A stretch of 9,963 nt of DNA from Oscillospiraceae bacterium (GCA_029009035.1 JAQXJQ010000206.1:1-9963); one strand, 5' to 3'; shown: positions 1-6,397, counted from the stretch's first letter. Notes: generated by a model not told the origin, from the letters alone. Program-made: numbers and translations.

Positions 1-486
1 ATCAGCTTCGCCAAGGATCTGGCTCTGGCTGTCAACGCCACCGAGTCCCTGGCCGTCACCCTGGTGGGCGTTCTGTCCGTGTGCAACGGTCTGGGCCGCA
101 TCATCACCGGCGCTGTGTTCGACATCATTGGCCGCCGCAAGACCATGCTGTGCTCCAACATCCTGACCATCGCCGCCGCTGCCGTCACCCTGGTTTCCGT
201 GTTTATCGGCTCTCTGCCTCTGTGCATCGTGGGTCTGTGCCTCACCGGTATGTCCTACGGCTCCTGCCCCACCGTCACCTCCGCTTTCACCTCCGCCTTC
301 TACGGTATGAAGAACTTCCCCACCAACATGGCCTTCATGACCTTCAACCTCATGGGCGGCTCCCTCATTGCCTCCGTGTCCAGCTCTCTGCGCACCTCCT
401 TCGGCGGCTTTGTGGCTCCCTTCATCATGCTGCTGGCTCTGACTGTGGTGGCTCTGATCCTGAATCTGAACATCCGCCGTCCGTAA
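1..486 (+). CDS. MFS transporter, C-terminal half (5' end outside window)
   Basis: The reading frame is open from base 1 to a TAA at 484-486 and gives 161 residues with no start, so the gene begins upstream of the window. The visible part is almost wholly hydrophobic and fits the last four to five transmembrane helices of a 12-helix major facilitator. A cytoplasmic loop reads NGLGRIITGAVFDIIGRRKT, which is the motif-A-like GxxxDxxGRR signature found between helices 8 and 9 in the second half of MFS proteins. The NGLGR stretch recalls the oxalate/formate antiporter (OFA) subgroup, but half a protein is too little to be sure. The chain ends NLNIRRP, a short cytoplasmic tail. It faces the chalcone isomerase gene across a shared terminator. 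Uptake of a flavonoid or glycoside, or export of an aromatic acid product, would fit the neighbourhood, but the sequence does not show the substrate. Confidence 0.85.
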   Translation: MSFAKDLALAVNATESLAVTLVGVLSVCNGLGRIITGAVFDIIGRRKTMLCSNILTIAAAAVTLVSVFIGSLPLCIVGLCLTGMSYGSCPTVTSAFTSAFYGMKNFPTNMAFMTFNLMGGSLIASVSSSLRTSFGGFVAPFIMLLALTVVALILNLNIRRP

Positions 487-500
487 ATCCATTCCTACAC

Positions 501-537
501 AAAAATCGCCTGTCCCAAATCGGGACAGGCGATTTTT
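501..537. terminator. Bidirectional rho-independent terminator between MFS and chalcone isomerase genes
   Basis: The 16-base arm 501-516 pairs perfectly with 522-537 around the 5-base loop AAATC. The outer part of the stem is an A-run on the left and a T-run on the right, so a U-tract follows the GC-rich core (TCGCCTGTCCC) on either strand. It lies 14 bases after the MFS stop and 17 bases beyond the stop of the opposing gene, so it should end both convergent transcripts. Confidence 0.93.
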
Positions 538-554
538 AAGCCTTGATGTTTGGC

Positions 555-1391
555 TCAGCGCATGGTGAGGTAGCCGCGGTACTGGGTCAGGTTGTCGCTG
601 GCGGCCATGTCGGAGAGGAACATGCTCACGATGTTGAAGTTGGGCTTCAGGAAGGGGAACTGATCCTGCTCGGCCCAATCGGGCTTGGCCATATCACGGG
701 TGCCCTCCACGGCGGCAGTGTACCACTCCTCGGGACCGTCGAACCAGAGCTCCACCAGGCGATGGAACTGGCAGCCCACCACATCGTGATAGATCTTGGA
801 GGACACGAAGCGGTTGACCTCGGGACGGTTCTGGAAGTAGGGCACAAAGACCTCCTGGAACCACTTCTCGCCGGTCTTCTCACAGGGCCAGCGCAGCACG
901 AACTGCCAGCGGTAGTTGGGACCGTCGTCGATGGTGCGGCCCTTGCCCTTGTAGTCGTCCTGCCAGTTCATGGGAACATGGGCAAAGACGAAGGGAGGCA
1001 TGCCGTTGTCGCCGCCGGAGGAACGGTGCGCGTCGCCGTCCATGTTCTCCGCCTGGGACAGGTCCACGCCGTCATCGGGGATCATGCCCTGCCAGCGCAG
1101 GACCTCAACGGGCATACGCTCGGTGAAGGCGTTGACGCTCATCTCGGGGGTCATCTCGTTGACCATCCAGTAGTGCTCGGTCATCTGCATACGGCGGGTG
1201 CCGAAGCGCTCACCCTCGGGAGGGGTGGGCAGCGCGTTGTAAAACGCATACTTGTTGCAGTAAGTACCAAACTTGCTGATGCTGTCGGGCACATGGACGG
1301 CGTACAGCCAGCGCTGCAGACGGTGGCGGTACTCCTCACGGACGCAGTCGACATAGATCACGCTGCGCATGGGTCGAAATTCAAAAGCCAT
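555..1391 (-). CDS. chi: Chalcone isomerase, bacterial (Eubacterium ramulus) type
   Basis: The product (278 residues) should interconvert flavanones and chalcones, opening or closing the C ring in anaerobic flavonoid breakdown; the E. ramulus enzyme also rearranges dihydroflavonols. It matches my memory of that roughly 282-residue enzyme along its whole length: MRSxIYVDCV at 8-17, LQRWxYxVHxPDSIS at 25-39, KYAFY at 47-51, RFGxxRMQxTEHxW at 62-75, VLRWQGxIP near 94-103, GKGRTIxDGxNYR in the middle, and YRGYxTMR at the C terminus. This family has a dimeric ferredoxin-like alpha/beta barrel unrelated to plant chalcone isomerase. His33 aligns with the catalytic His33 reported for E. ramulus. The acidic residue reported as Asp79 there appears to be Glu79 here. 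AAGGAGG at 1401-1407 lies 9 bases before the ATG and fixes the start. The gene is transcribed alone, away from dus. The family call is strong; the exact substrate is not. Confidence 0.9.
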   Translation of the reverse strand: MAFEFRPMRSVIYVDCVREEYRHRLQRWLYAVHVPDSISKFGTYCNKYAFYNALPTPPEGERFGTRRMQMTEHYWMVNEMTPEMSVNAFTERMPVEVLRWQGMIPDDGVDLSQAENMDGDAHRSSGGDNGMPPFVFAHVPMNWQDDYKGKGRTIDDGPNYRWQFVLRWPCEKTGEKWFQEVFVPYFQNRPEVNRFVSSKIYHDVVGCQFHRLVELWFDGPEEWYTAAVEGTRDMAKPDWAEQDQFPFLKPNFNIVSMFLSDMAASDNLTQYRGYLTMR

Positions 1392-1433
1392 AGTGTGTTT
1401 CCTCCTTAAAATAATTGAGTTTCCACTGAAATG

Positions 1434-1462
1434 ATGATACTATGTTTTTCAAACTTTGTAAA
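1434..1462 (-). promoter_or_regulatory. Sigma-70 promoter of the chalcone isomerase gene
   Basis: On the minus strand a -35 box TTTACA (1457-1462) and a -10 box TATCAT (1434-1439) are separated by exactly 17 bases, each one mismatch from consensus. The predicted transcript starts near 1427 and leaves a leader of about 35 bases carrying the AAGGAGG site. The -35 box overlaps the imperfect palindrome CTTTGTAAAG (1454-1463), a possible operator. Confidence 0.6.
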
Positions 1463-1523
1463 GGTATTTCCCCCTTGTTTTTGGTGCTTATGCCCCATTT
1501 TTTCCACTCCATATAACTGGATT

Positions 1524-1552
1524 TTGACTTTTTGACCAGTTTTGGTTATAAT
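1524..1552 (+). promoter_or_regulatory. Sigma-70 promoter of the dus gene
   Basis: TTGACT (1524-1529) and a perfect TATAAT (1547-1552) are 17 bases apart, 36 bases before the dus ATG. The spacer holds the short inverted repeat ACCA-GTTT-TGGT (1535-1546). Together with the opposing promoter at 1434-1462 it makes the 197-base gap 1392-1588 a divergent control region. Confidence 0.7.
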
Positions 1553-1588
1553 GGGTCCGCAATCTTTCACCCGTGAGGTCGATCGTCT

Positions 1589-2563
1589 ATGAGGTACTAT
1601 TTCGCCCCGCTGGACGGCATTACTTCCGCCGTCTACCGCCGTGCCCACCACCGGTTTTTCCCCGGGGTGGACAAATATTACGCCCCCTTCATCTCCCCCA
1701 CCCAGCACCACACCATGACTCCCCGGGAGCTGCGGGATCTGCTGCCGGAATACAACGAGGGCGTCCCCCTCGTTCCCCAGCTGCTCACCAGGTGCGCCGA
1801 GGATTTCCTCTGGGCTGCCGGTGATCTGGCTGCCATGGGATATGGGGAGGTCAACCTGAATTTGGGCTGTCCCTCCGGGACAGTGGTATCCAAGGGAAAA
1901 GGCTCCGGCGCGCTGGGACGGCTGGAGGATCTGGAGCGGTTTCTGGACGAGATCTTTCTGCGCACGCCCATCCCCATCTCCATCAAGACACGCCTGGGCA
2001 TCCGGGACCCCGGGGAGTTCCACGCCATCCTGGAGCTTTACCGCCGCTATCCCATCGCGGAGCTGACCATCCACCCCAGAGTGCAGAAGGAGTTTTACAA
2101 AGGTTCGGTGCACAGCGAGTACTTTGCCCTTGCCGCGGAGGGTTCCCCCTTCCCGCTCTGCTACAACGGCGATGTGAATACCCCCGCGGAGGCCCACGCC
2201 TGCCAGGACCGTTTCCCCGGCGTCCCCGCCCTCATGCTGGGGCGTGCGCTGGTGGGGGACCCGGCTCTGGTCAGCAAGATCAAAACCGGCGCCGCCCCCT
2301 CCCGTGAGGTGCTGGAGCAGTTCCACGACGAGGTCTTTGACGGCCTCACCGCCGCTATGAACAACCGGCGCAACGCCATGCTCCACATGAAGGAGATCTG
2401 GTTCTACCACATCAATCTCTTTGAAGACCACGAAAAGCACATCAAGCGTCTGCGCAAGGCCACGGATACCGCGGACTTTTCCGCCGCCGCCCACGCCATT
2501 TTCCGGGAGCTTCCCCTGCGTGACGAACTGATCCCCGCTTGGAAGAAGCCAAGCTCCCTTTGA
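1589..2563 (+). CDS. dus: tRNA-dihydrouridine synthase (Dus family)
   Basis: An FMN enzyme (324 residues) that reduces specific uridines in the D-loop of tRNA to dihydrouridine with NADPH. The TIM-barrel signatures are in order: the N-terminal FAPLDGITSAVYRR strand and loop at 5-18, the substrate-binding NLNLGCPSGTV around the catalytic Cys94, Lys133 in SIKTRLG, His162 in IHPR, NGDV at 193-196 and GRALVGDP at 218-225, the last motifs holding the FMN phosphate. The length is normal for the family. The segment after the His reads HPRVQKEFYKG rather than the HGRTREQxY of classic DusB, a variant I associate with clostridial short Dus proteins. The start has only a weak ribosome site (GTGAGG, about 10 bases upstream), but the protein begins correctly here. 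It is a housekeeping gene with its own promoter and probably plays no part in glycoside metabolism; it only sits between the isomerase and the deglycosidase set. Confidence 0.92.
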   Translation: MRYYFAPLDGITSAVYRRAHHRFFPGVDKYYAPFISPTQHHTMTPRELRDLLPEYNEGVPLVPQLLTRCAEDFLWAAGDLAAMGYGEVNLNLGCPSGTVVSKGKGSGALGRLEDLERFLDEIFLRTPIPISIKTRLGIRDPGEFHAILELYRRYPIAELTIHPRVQKEFYKGSVHSEYFALAAEGSPFPLCYNGDVNTPAEAHACQDRFPGVPALMLGRALVGDPALVSKIKTGAAPSREVLEQFHDEVFDGLTAAMNNRRNAMLHMKEIWFYHINLFEDHEKHIKRLRKATDTADFSAAAHAIFRELPLRDELIPAWKKPSSL

Positions 2564-2677
2564 GCCCGCTTTTCGGCGATCCGGTCAAAAACTACCATCA
2601 ACTTATTATCTTCTTTTTGCCCTTCTCCGCATTTGACAAGTTTGTCCCCCCATTTCACGCAAAAAGAGGACAGGAAT

Positions 2678-2707
2678 TTGAGTGCATGCTCCGCATCCAA
2701 ATGTTAT
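2678..2707 (+). promoter_or_regulatory. Candidate promoter in the leader of the C-glycoside gene set
   Basis: The 228-base gap 2564-2791 is A+T-rich compared with its flanks and must hold the start signals of the following operon. The best pair I find is TTGAGT (2678-2683) with TGTTAT (2702-2707) and an 18-base spacer, which is only moderate. A perfect TTGACA at 2633-2638 has no good -10 box at the right distance, and it overlaps a 12-base near-palindrome, GACAA-GT-TTGTC (2635-2646), that could be an operator. A loose repeat, CATCGTATCA at 2725-2734 and CATCCGTATCGTCA at 2751-2764, is spaced 26 bases apart and could be an activator site. A weak promoter would suit a gene set that needs an AraC-type activator. 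Confidence 0.3.
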
Positions 2708-2791
2708 CTTATATCCAGAATACACATCGTATCACCCTATGTCTTTCCGTCATCCGTATCGTCAAATCATTACATTTAGGAGGAAATAAAC

Positions 2792-3901
2792 ATGAGCAAA
2801 GTGAGAATTGGTCTCATCGGCTGCGGCGGCATCGCCAACAACAAGCATATGCCCGCTCTGGCCAAGCTGAGTGACAAGTGTGAGATGGTCGCTTTCTGCG
2901 ACATCGTGGAGGAGCGCGCTCAGAAGGCCGCCGCCGAGTACGGCTCTGCCGACGCCAAGGTCTATACCGACTACCACGAGCTGCTGGCCGACAAGAGCAT
3001 TGATGTGGTTCATGTTCTGACTCCCAATGTGGCTCACTGCCCCATCACCGTGGCCGCCTTTGAGGCCGGCAAGCATGTCCTGTGCGAGAAGCCCATGGCC
3101 CACACCAGCGCCGACGCCCAGAAGATGCTGGACGCCTGGAAGAAGAGCGGCAAGAAGTTCACCATCGGCTATCAGAACCGTTTCCGCCCCGAGATCCAGA
3201 TGCTGCACAAGGCCGTGGAGAATGACGAGCTGGGCGAGATTTATCTGGGCAAGGCTCACGCCATCCGCCGCCGCGCCGTCCCCACCTGGGGCGTGTTCCC
3301 CAACAAGGCCCTGCAGGGCGGCGGCCCCCTCATCGACATCGGCACCCACGCTCTGGACCTGACCCTGTGGATGATGGACAACTACAAGCCCGTCTCCGTC
3401 ACCGGCTCCGTCTTCTACAAGCTGGGCCACCTGCCCCAGGCCGTCGAGGGCAATATGTTCGGTCCCTGGGATCCCGAGACCTATGAGGTGGAGGACTCCG
3501 CCTTCGGCATGATCAAGTTTGAGAACGGCGCCGCCGTCCAGCTGGAGGCCTCCTGGGCCATCAATATGCAGACCTCCCGCGAGGCTTCCACCACTCTGTG
3601 CGGCACCAAGGCCGGCGCTGAGGTCTACTCCGGCATGAGCTTCCCCAACAACAAACTGATCTTCAACCGCGGCCACCACGGCATGCTCACCGACGAGGAG
3701 ATCTGTGACGCCGGTAACGTCGCCTACTTTGAGGGCGGCCTGGGCGAGGAGCCCGGTCTGGCCGAGGCCCGCCAGTGGATCAACGCCATCATCAATGACG
3801 GCGAGCCCCTGGTCAAGCCCGAGCAGGCCTTCGTGGTCACCCAGATCCTGGAGGCCATCTACAAGTCCTCCGAGACCGGCAGCGAGATCAAGCTGGGCTA
3901 A
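2792..3901 (+). CDS. Gfo/Idh/MocA-family sugar oxidoreductase, DgpA-like (C-glycoside 3-oxidation)
   Basis: A cytoplasmic NAD(P)-dependent dehydrogenase of 369 residues, the usual family length. The N-terminal Rossmann fold has GLIGCGGIA at 7-15. Asp37 at the end of the second strand suggests NAD(H) rather than NADP(H). The family motif CEKPMA carries catalytic Lys100, and GGGPLIDIGTHALDL holds the Asp182 and His186 pair of the active site. The C-terminal half is the alpha/beta domain that binds the sugar. AGGAGG at 2778-2783 lies 8 bases before the ATG. In strain PUE, DgpA of this family oxidises the C3'' hydroxyl of puerarin's glucose so that the DgpB-DgpC complex can break the C-C bond. 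The adjacent alpha and beta subunit genes make the same role likely here. The family is broad, so sequence alone gives only 'sugar or inositol dehydrogenase'; the specific role comes from context. Confidence 0.85.
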   Translation: MSKVRIGLIGCGGIANNKHMPALAKLSDKCEMVAFCDIVEERAQKAAAEYGSADAKVYTDYHELLADKSIDVVHVLTPNVAHCPITVAAFEAGKHVLCEKPMAHTSADAQKMLDAWKKSGKKFTIGYQNRFRPEIQMLHKAVENDELGEIYLGKAHAIRRRAVPTWGVFPNKALQGGGPLIDIGTHALDLTLWMMDNYKPVSVTGSVFYKLGHLPQAVEGNMFGPWDPETYEVEDSAFGMIKFENGAAVQLEASWAINMQTSREASTTLCGTKAGAEVYSGMSFPNNKLIFNRGHHGMLTDEEICDAGNVAYFEGGLGEEPGLAEARQWINAIINDGEPLVKPEQAFVVTQILEAIYKSSETGSEIKLG

Positions 3902-3917
3902 TCAAACAGCATTTGAA

Positions 3918-3948
3918 GGAAAGCGCCGGCCTGCCGCCGGCGCTTTCC
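3918..3948 (+). promoter_or_regulatory. Strong intergenic hairpin without U-tract (processing, stability or attenuation)
   Basis: The 13-base arm GGAAAGCGCCGGC (3918-3930) pairs perfectly with 3936-3948 around the loop CTGCC. It sits in the 70-base gap between the oxidoreductase and the deglycosidase alpha gene, and the downstream sequence CCACCATGAACAGG has no U-run. It is therefore unlikely to be an efficient terminator. It could protect the 3' end of a separately stable oxidoreductase mRNA or cause partial read-through. Confidence 0.7.
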
Positions 3949-3971
3949 CACCATGAACAGGAGGAAATCAT

Positions 3972-4979
3972 ATGTCCAAGATCAGAACCTGCGTAAGCGC
4001 CTACAGCCTGCAGGATGAGTTTTTGAACAAGCGCATGGACCTGGAGCAGGTCATGCACTTCATCAAAGACTGCGGCGCGGAAGGCATTGAGATCATTCCC
4101 GACCAGATGCTGAAGAACGCCCCCCACATCTCCGAGGAAGATCTGGCCAAGTGGCACAGCTATCTGAAGGACACCGGCCTCACCCCCGTCATCGCCGATG
4201 TGTACCTGAACACCAACCTGTACAAGAACCGCACCCTCACCCACCGGGAGTGCATCGACCTGCTCATCGAGGAGATCAAGATGGCCAACCGCATGGGCAT
4301 CCCCATGCTCCGTCTGGTCTCCATGGTGCCCTACTGGGTGCTGGAGCCCCTGCTGCCCTACTGCGAGCAGTACAATGTCACCCTGGCCCTGGAGATCCAC
4401 GCCGGCATGGCCTTCGATGTGAAGGAGACCATGGACTTCATCCACGAGATGAAGCGTCTGGACTCCAAGTATGTGGGTCTGGTCATCGACACCGGCATCT
4501 TCTGCCGCCGCTTCCCCCGTGTCGTGCGCAATTACGAGATGAGCGTGGGCGCCACCGCCGCCATGTTCGACTACATCGAGGCCCAGTACTGGGAGGGCCA
4601 CGACCTGCACCAGACCATGAAGGAGCTGGGCGGCAAGCTGCCCCCCGAGGTGGACGCCACCTTCACCGACCATGACCGCATGATGTTCCCCATCATGGAC
4701 GGCTATGAGAACTACCCCTACGAGGCGCTGGACGAGTACCTGCCCTACATCAAGCACTTCCACTTCAAGATGTTCGAGATGACCGAGGAAGGTCCCGAGT
4801 ACTCCATGGACTACAAGGGTCTGCTCCAGTATCTCCACGACCACGACTGGGACGGCTATGTGGCCACCGAGTACGAGGGCAACCGCTTCACCCTGGCCGG
4901 CATGCCCATGCAGGAGAAGAAGCAGGTGGCCATGCAGCAGGCATACCTCAAGGAATGCCTGAAAGAGATCCAGGGCTAA
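3972..4979 (+). CDS. C-glycoside deglycosidase alpha subunit (DgpC-like, xylose-isomerase-type TIM barrel)
   Basis: The catalytic subunit candidate, 335 residues, with the xylose-isomerase/AP-endonuclease-2-like TIM barrel. Metal ligands sit at strand ends as the fold requires: Glu141 in LALEIHA, Asp173 in GLVIDTG, His262 or His264 in KHFHFKM, and Glu300 in VATEYEG. His143, two residues after the first ligand, is a candidate general base. Known alpha subunits use a divalent metal and a base to eliminate the aglycone from a 3-oxo C-glycoside, giving the free aglycone and an unsaturated keto-sugar. What separates this from an ordinary sugar isomerase is the next gene, a beta subunit. An extended segment at about 176-250, rich in aromatic and acidic residues, interrupts the barrel and may shape the aglycone pocket. 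CAGGAGG (3958-3964) sets the start. The alternative is a sugar-phosphate isomerase/epimerase. Confidence 0.82.
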   Translation: MSKIRTCVSAYSLQDEFLNKRMDLEQVMHFIKDCGAEGIEIIPDQMLKNAPHISEEDLAKWHSYLKDTGLTPVIADVYLNTNLYKNRTLTHRECIDLLIEEIKMANRMGIPMLRLVSMVPYWVLEPLLPYCEQYNVTLALEIHAGMAFDVKETMDFIHEMKRLDSKYVGLVIDTGIFCRRFPRVVRNYEMSVGATAAMFDYIEAQYWEGHDLHQTMKELGGKLPPEVDATFTDHDRMMFPIMDGYENYPYEALDEYLPYIKHFHFKMFEMTEEGPEYSMDYKGLLQYLHDHDWDGYVATEYEGNRFTLAGMPMQEKKQVAMQQAYLKECLKEIQG

Positions 4980-4992
4980 GGAGGGCGCTTGT

Positions 4993-5385
4993 ATGTTTGA
5001 TAATAACGTTTTTATTGAGGGCACCTGCCGCAATACCGTTGCGGACGGCAAGGTCGTCGGCTATCAGCTGGCCACCAATATCACCTACTACCGCGGAATT
5101 CCCCTGTCCATGGTGGAGTTCATCAAGGTCGCCGTGGACGGCGTGGAGGCCCCCGTTGAGGACATCCGCATCTCCGTGGATGAGGAGGACTGGTTCACCC
5201 TCAAGGAGGCGGAGACCGTCACCACCTACAAGTGGGAGTACGGCGAGCCTCTGTACATCCGTGTGCTGAAGGAGGGCGGCCTGTCCACCGGCAGCCACAA
5301 GGTCACCCTCACGGTGGCCACCCGCACCGCTTACATCCCCGTTCCCCTTGTCGGCGTCAAGGAGCGGGATGTGGTCATCGCCTGA
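4993..5385 (+). CDS. C-glycoside deglycosidase beta subunit (DgpB-like, DUF6379/CGDB)
   Basis: A small 130-residue protein, predicted all beta-strand, with no signal peptide or membrane segment. It shows the family hallmarks: YYRGIPLSMVE at 32-42, a VDG turn at 48-50, WEYGEP at 81-86, GGLSTGSHKV at 95-104, and YIPVP at 114-118. In known deglycosidases the beta subunit is a beta-sandwich that packs on the TIM-barrel subunit and is needed for activity; the conserved RGIP region is the likely contact with the active site. Its ribosome site AAGGAGGG (4978-4985) overlaps the stop codon of the alpha gene, so the two should be translationally coupled and made in equal amounts, as expected for a complex. 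This gene is the strongest single marker that the locus handles C-glycosides, or at least 3-oxo-glycosides. Confidence 0.88.
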   Translation: MFDNNVFIEGTCRNTVADGKVVGYQLATNITYYRGIPLSMVEFIKVAVDGVEAPVEDIRISVDEEDWFTLKEAETVTTYKWEYGEPLYIRVLKEGGLSTGSHKVTLTVATRTAYIPVPLVGVKERDVVIA

Positions 5386-5400
5386 GGAGGGAAACGCACG

Positions 5401-6309
5401 ATGAAACTGGGACTTGTATCCGCCATTCTGGACGGCTGGGATCTGGAAGCCGCTCTGAAGGAGGCCAGGGCCGCCGGCTACTCCTGCATGGAGGTGGCCT
5501 GCTGGCCCGCCGGCAAGGCCGAACGCCGCTATGCCGGCGTCAGCCACATTGATGTGACCAACACCTCCCCCGCCTATGTGTCCGAGGTGAAGGCGCTGTT
5601 CGCCAAGTATGAGATGGAGATCTCCTCCCTTGCCTTCTACCCCAACCCCCTGGATCCCGAAAAGGGCCCTGCCGCTGTGGAGCATCTCTATCATGTCATT
5701 GAGATGAGCGCTCTGCTGGGCGTCAACATGGTCACCACCTTCATCGGCCGTGACCAGGCCAAGACCGTGGAGGAAAATCTGGAGCTGGTGAAGCAGGTCT
5801 GGACTCCCATCATGGACTATGCCCGGGAGAAGGGCGTCAAGGTGGCCATTGAGAACTGCCCCATGCTCTTCGGCCGTGACCAGTGGCCCGGCGGTCAGAA
5901 CCTGTTCACCTCCCCCGCCAACTGGCAGAAGGTCTTTGACATCCTGCCCTATGACAATCTGGGCATCAACTACGATCCCAGCCACTTCATCTGGCAGATG
6001 ATCGACTATCTGGCCCCCATCAAGCAGTTCAAGGACAAGATCTTCCACGTCCACATCAAGGACATCAAGATCTACCGCGATCAGCTCAACCAGGTGGGCA
6101 TCATGGCCTATCCCCTGGATTTCATGAGCCCCAAGCTGCCCGGTCTGGGCGATGTGGACTGGAGCAAGTACATCTCCGCCCTCACCGACATCGGCTATGA
6201 CGGCTATATCTGCGTTGAGGTGGAGGACAAGGCCTTCGAGAGCAGCAAGGAAAAGATCGTGGACTCCATCGTTCTGAGCCGTAAGTACATGGAGCAGTTC
6301 GTGATCTGA
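5401..6309 (+). CDS. Second xylose-isomerase-like TIM-barrel protein (sugar isomerase/epimerase family)
   Basis: A 302-residue metal-dependent TIM barrel of the 'sugar phosphate isomerase/epimerase' group, distinct in sequence from the alpha subunit two genes upstream. The predicted metal site is complete: Glu151 in VAIENCP, Asp192 and His195 in NYDPSHFIWQ, His218 in HVHIKD, and Glu273 in CVEVED. The loop PGLGDVDW at 247-254 is typical of IolE/IolI-like members. The ribosome site GAGGAGGG (5384-5391) overlaps the stop of the beta-subunit gene, so it is translated with the complex. It most likely acts on the sugar side, for example isomerising or hydrating the keto-sugar released by the deglycosidase. 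It could also be a second alpha subunit sharing the same beta partner for a different glycoside. The sequence does not decide between these. Confidence 0.8.
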   Translation: MKLGLVSAILDGWDLEAALKEARAAGYSCMEVACWPAGKAERRYAGVSHIDVTNTSPAYVSEVKALFAKYEMEISSLAFYPNPLDPEKGPAAVEHLYHVIEMSALLGVNMVTTFIGRDQAKTVEENLELVKQVWTPIMDYAREKGVKVAIENCPMLFGRDQWPGGQNLFTSPANWQKVFDILPYDNLGINYDPSHFIWQMIDYLAPIKQFKDKIFHVHIKDIKIYRDQLNQVGIMAYPLDFMSPKLPGLGDVDWSKYISALTDIGYDGYICVEVEDKAFESSKEKIVDSIVLSRKYMEQFVI

Positions 6310-6344
6310 TCCTCCGCTCCCTCATATCCAATTTCACAGCCGTC

Positions 6345-6384
6345 AAGCACACCGGTCCGAAATTTGGGTCGGTGTGTTTTGTTT
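6345..6384 (+). terminator. Rho-independent terminator of the C-glycoside operon
   Basis: CACACCGGTCC (6348-6358) pairs with GGGTCGGTGTG (6366-6376) over 11 pairs, two of them G-U, around the loop GAAATTT. The outer AAG pairs into the T-rich tail TTTTGTTT (6377-6384). It lies 38 bases after the stop of the last operon gene and before the regulator, so the regulator is a separate unit. Confidence 0.85.
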
Positions 6385-6397
6385 GCAATTTTGCCCC

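Noticed and set aside
543..1409. Plus-strand open frame of 288 codons opposite chalcone isomerase
   Set aside because: The minus-strand protein matches a known family from end to end with a proper ribosome site. The plus frame begins within the convergent terminator region and has no recognisable motif.
1406..2494. Minus-strand open frame of 362 codons opposite dus
   Set aside because: An antisense shadow of a clear dihydrouridine synthase. It would also extend through both promoters in the 1392-1588 gap.
2762..3679. Minus-strand open frame of 305 codons opposite the oxidoreductase
   Set aside because: Same antisense shadow pattern. The plus-strand product has full Gfo/Idh/MocA motifs, and the minus frame shows no family signature.
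3888..6054. Two minus-strand open frames (387 and 368 codons) opposite the deglycosidase genes
   Set aside because: Both are repetitive Gly/Val/His/Leu-rich translations typical of antisense frames in high-GC genes. They run through the terminator-like hairpin and across several real plus-strand genes.
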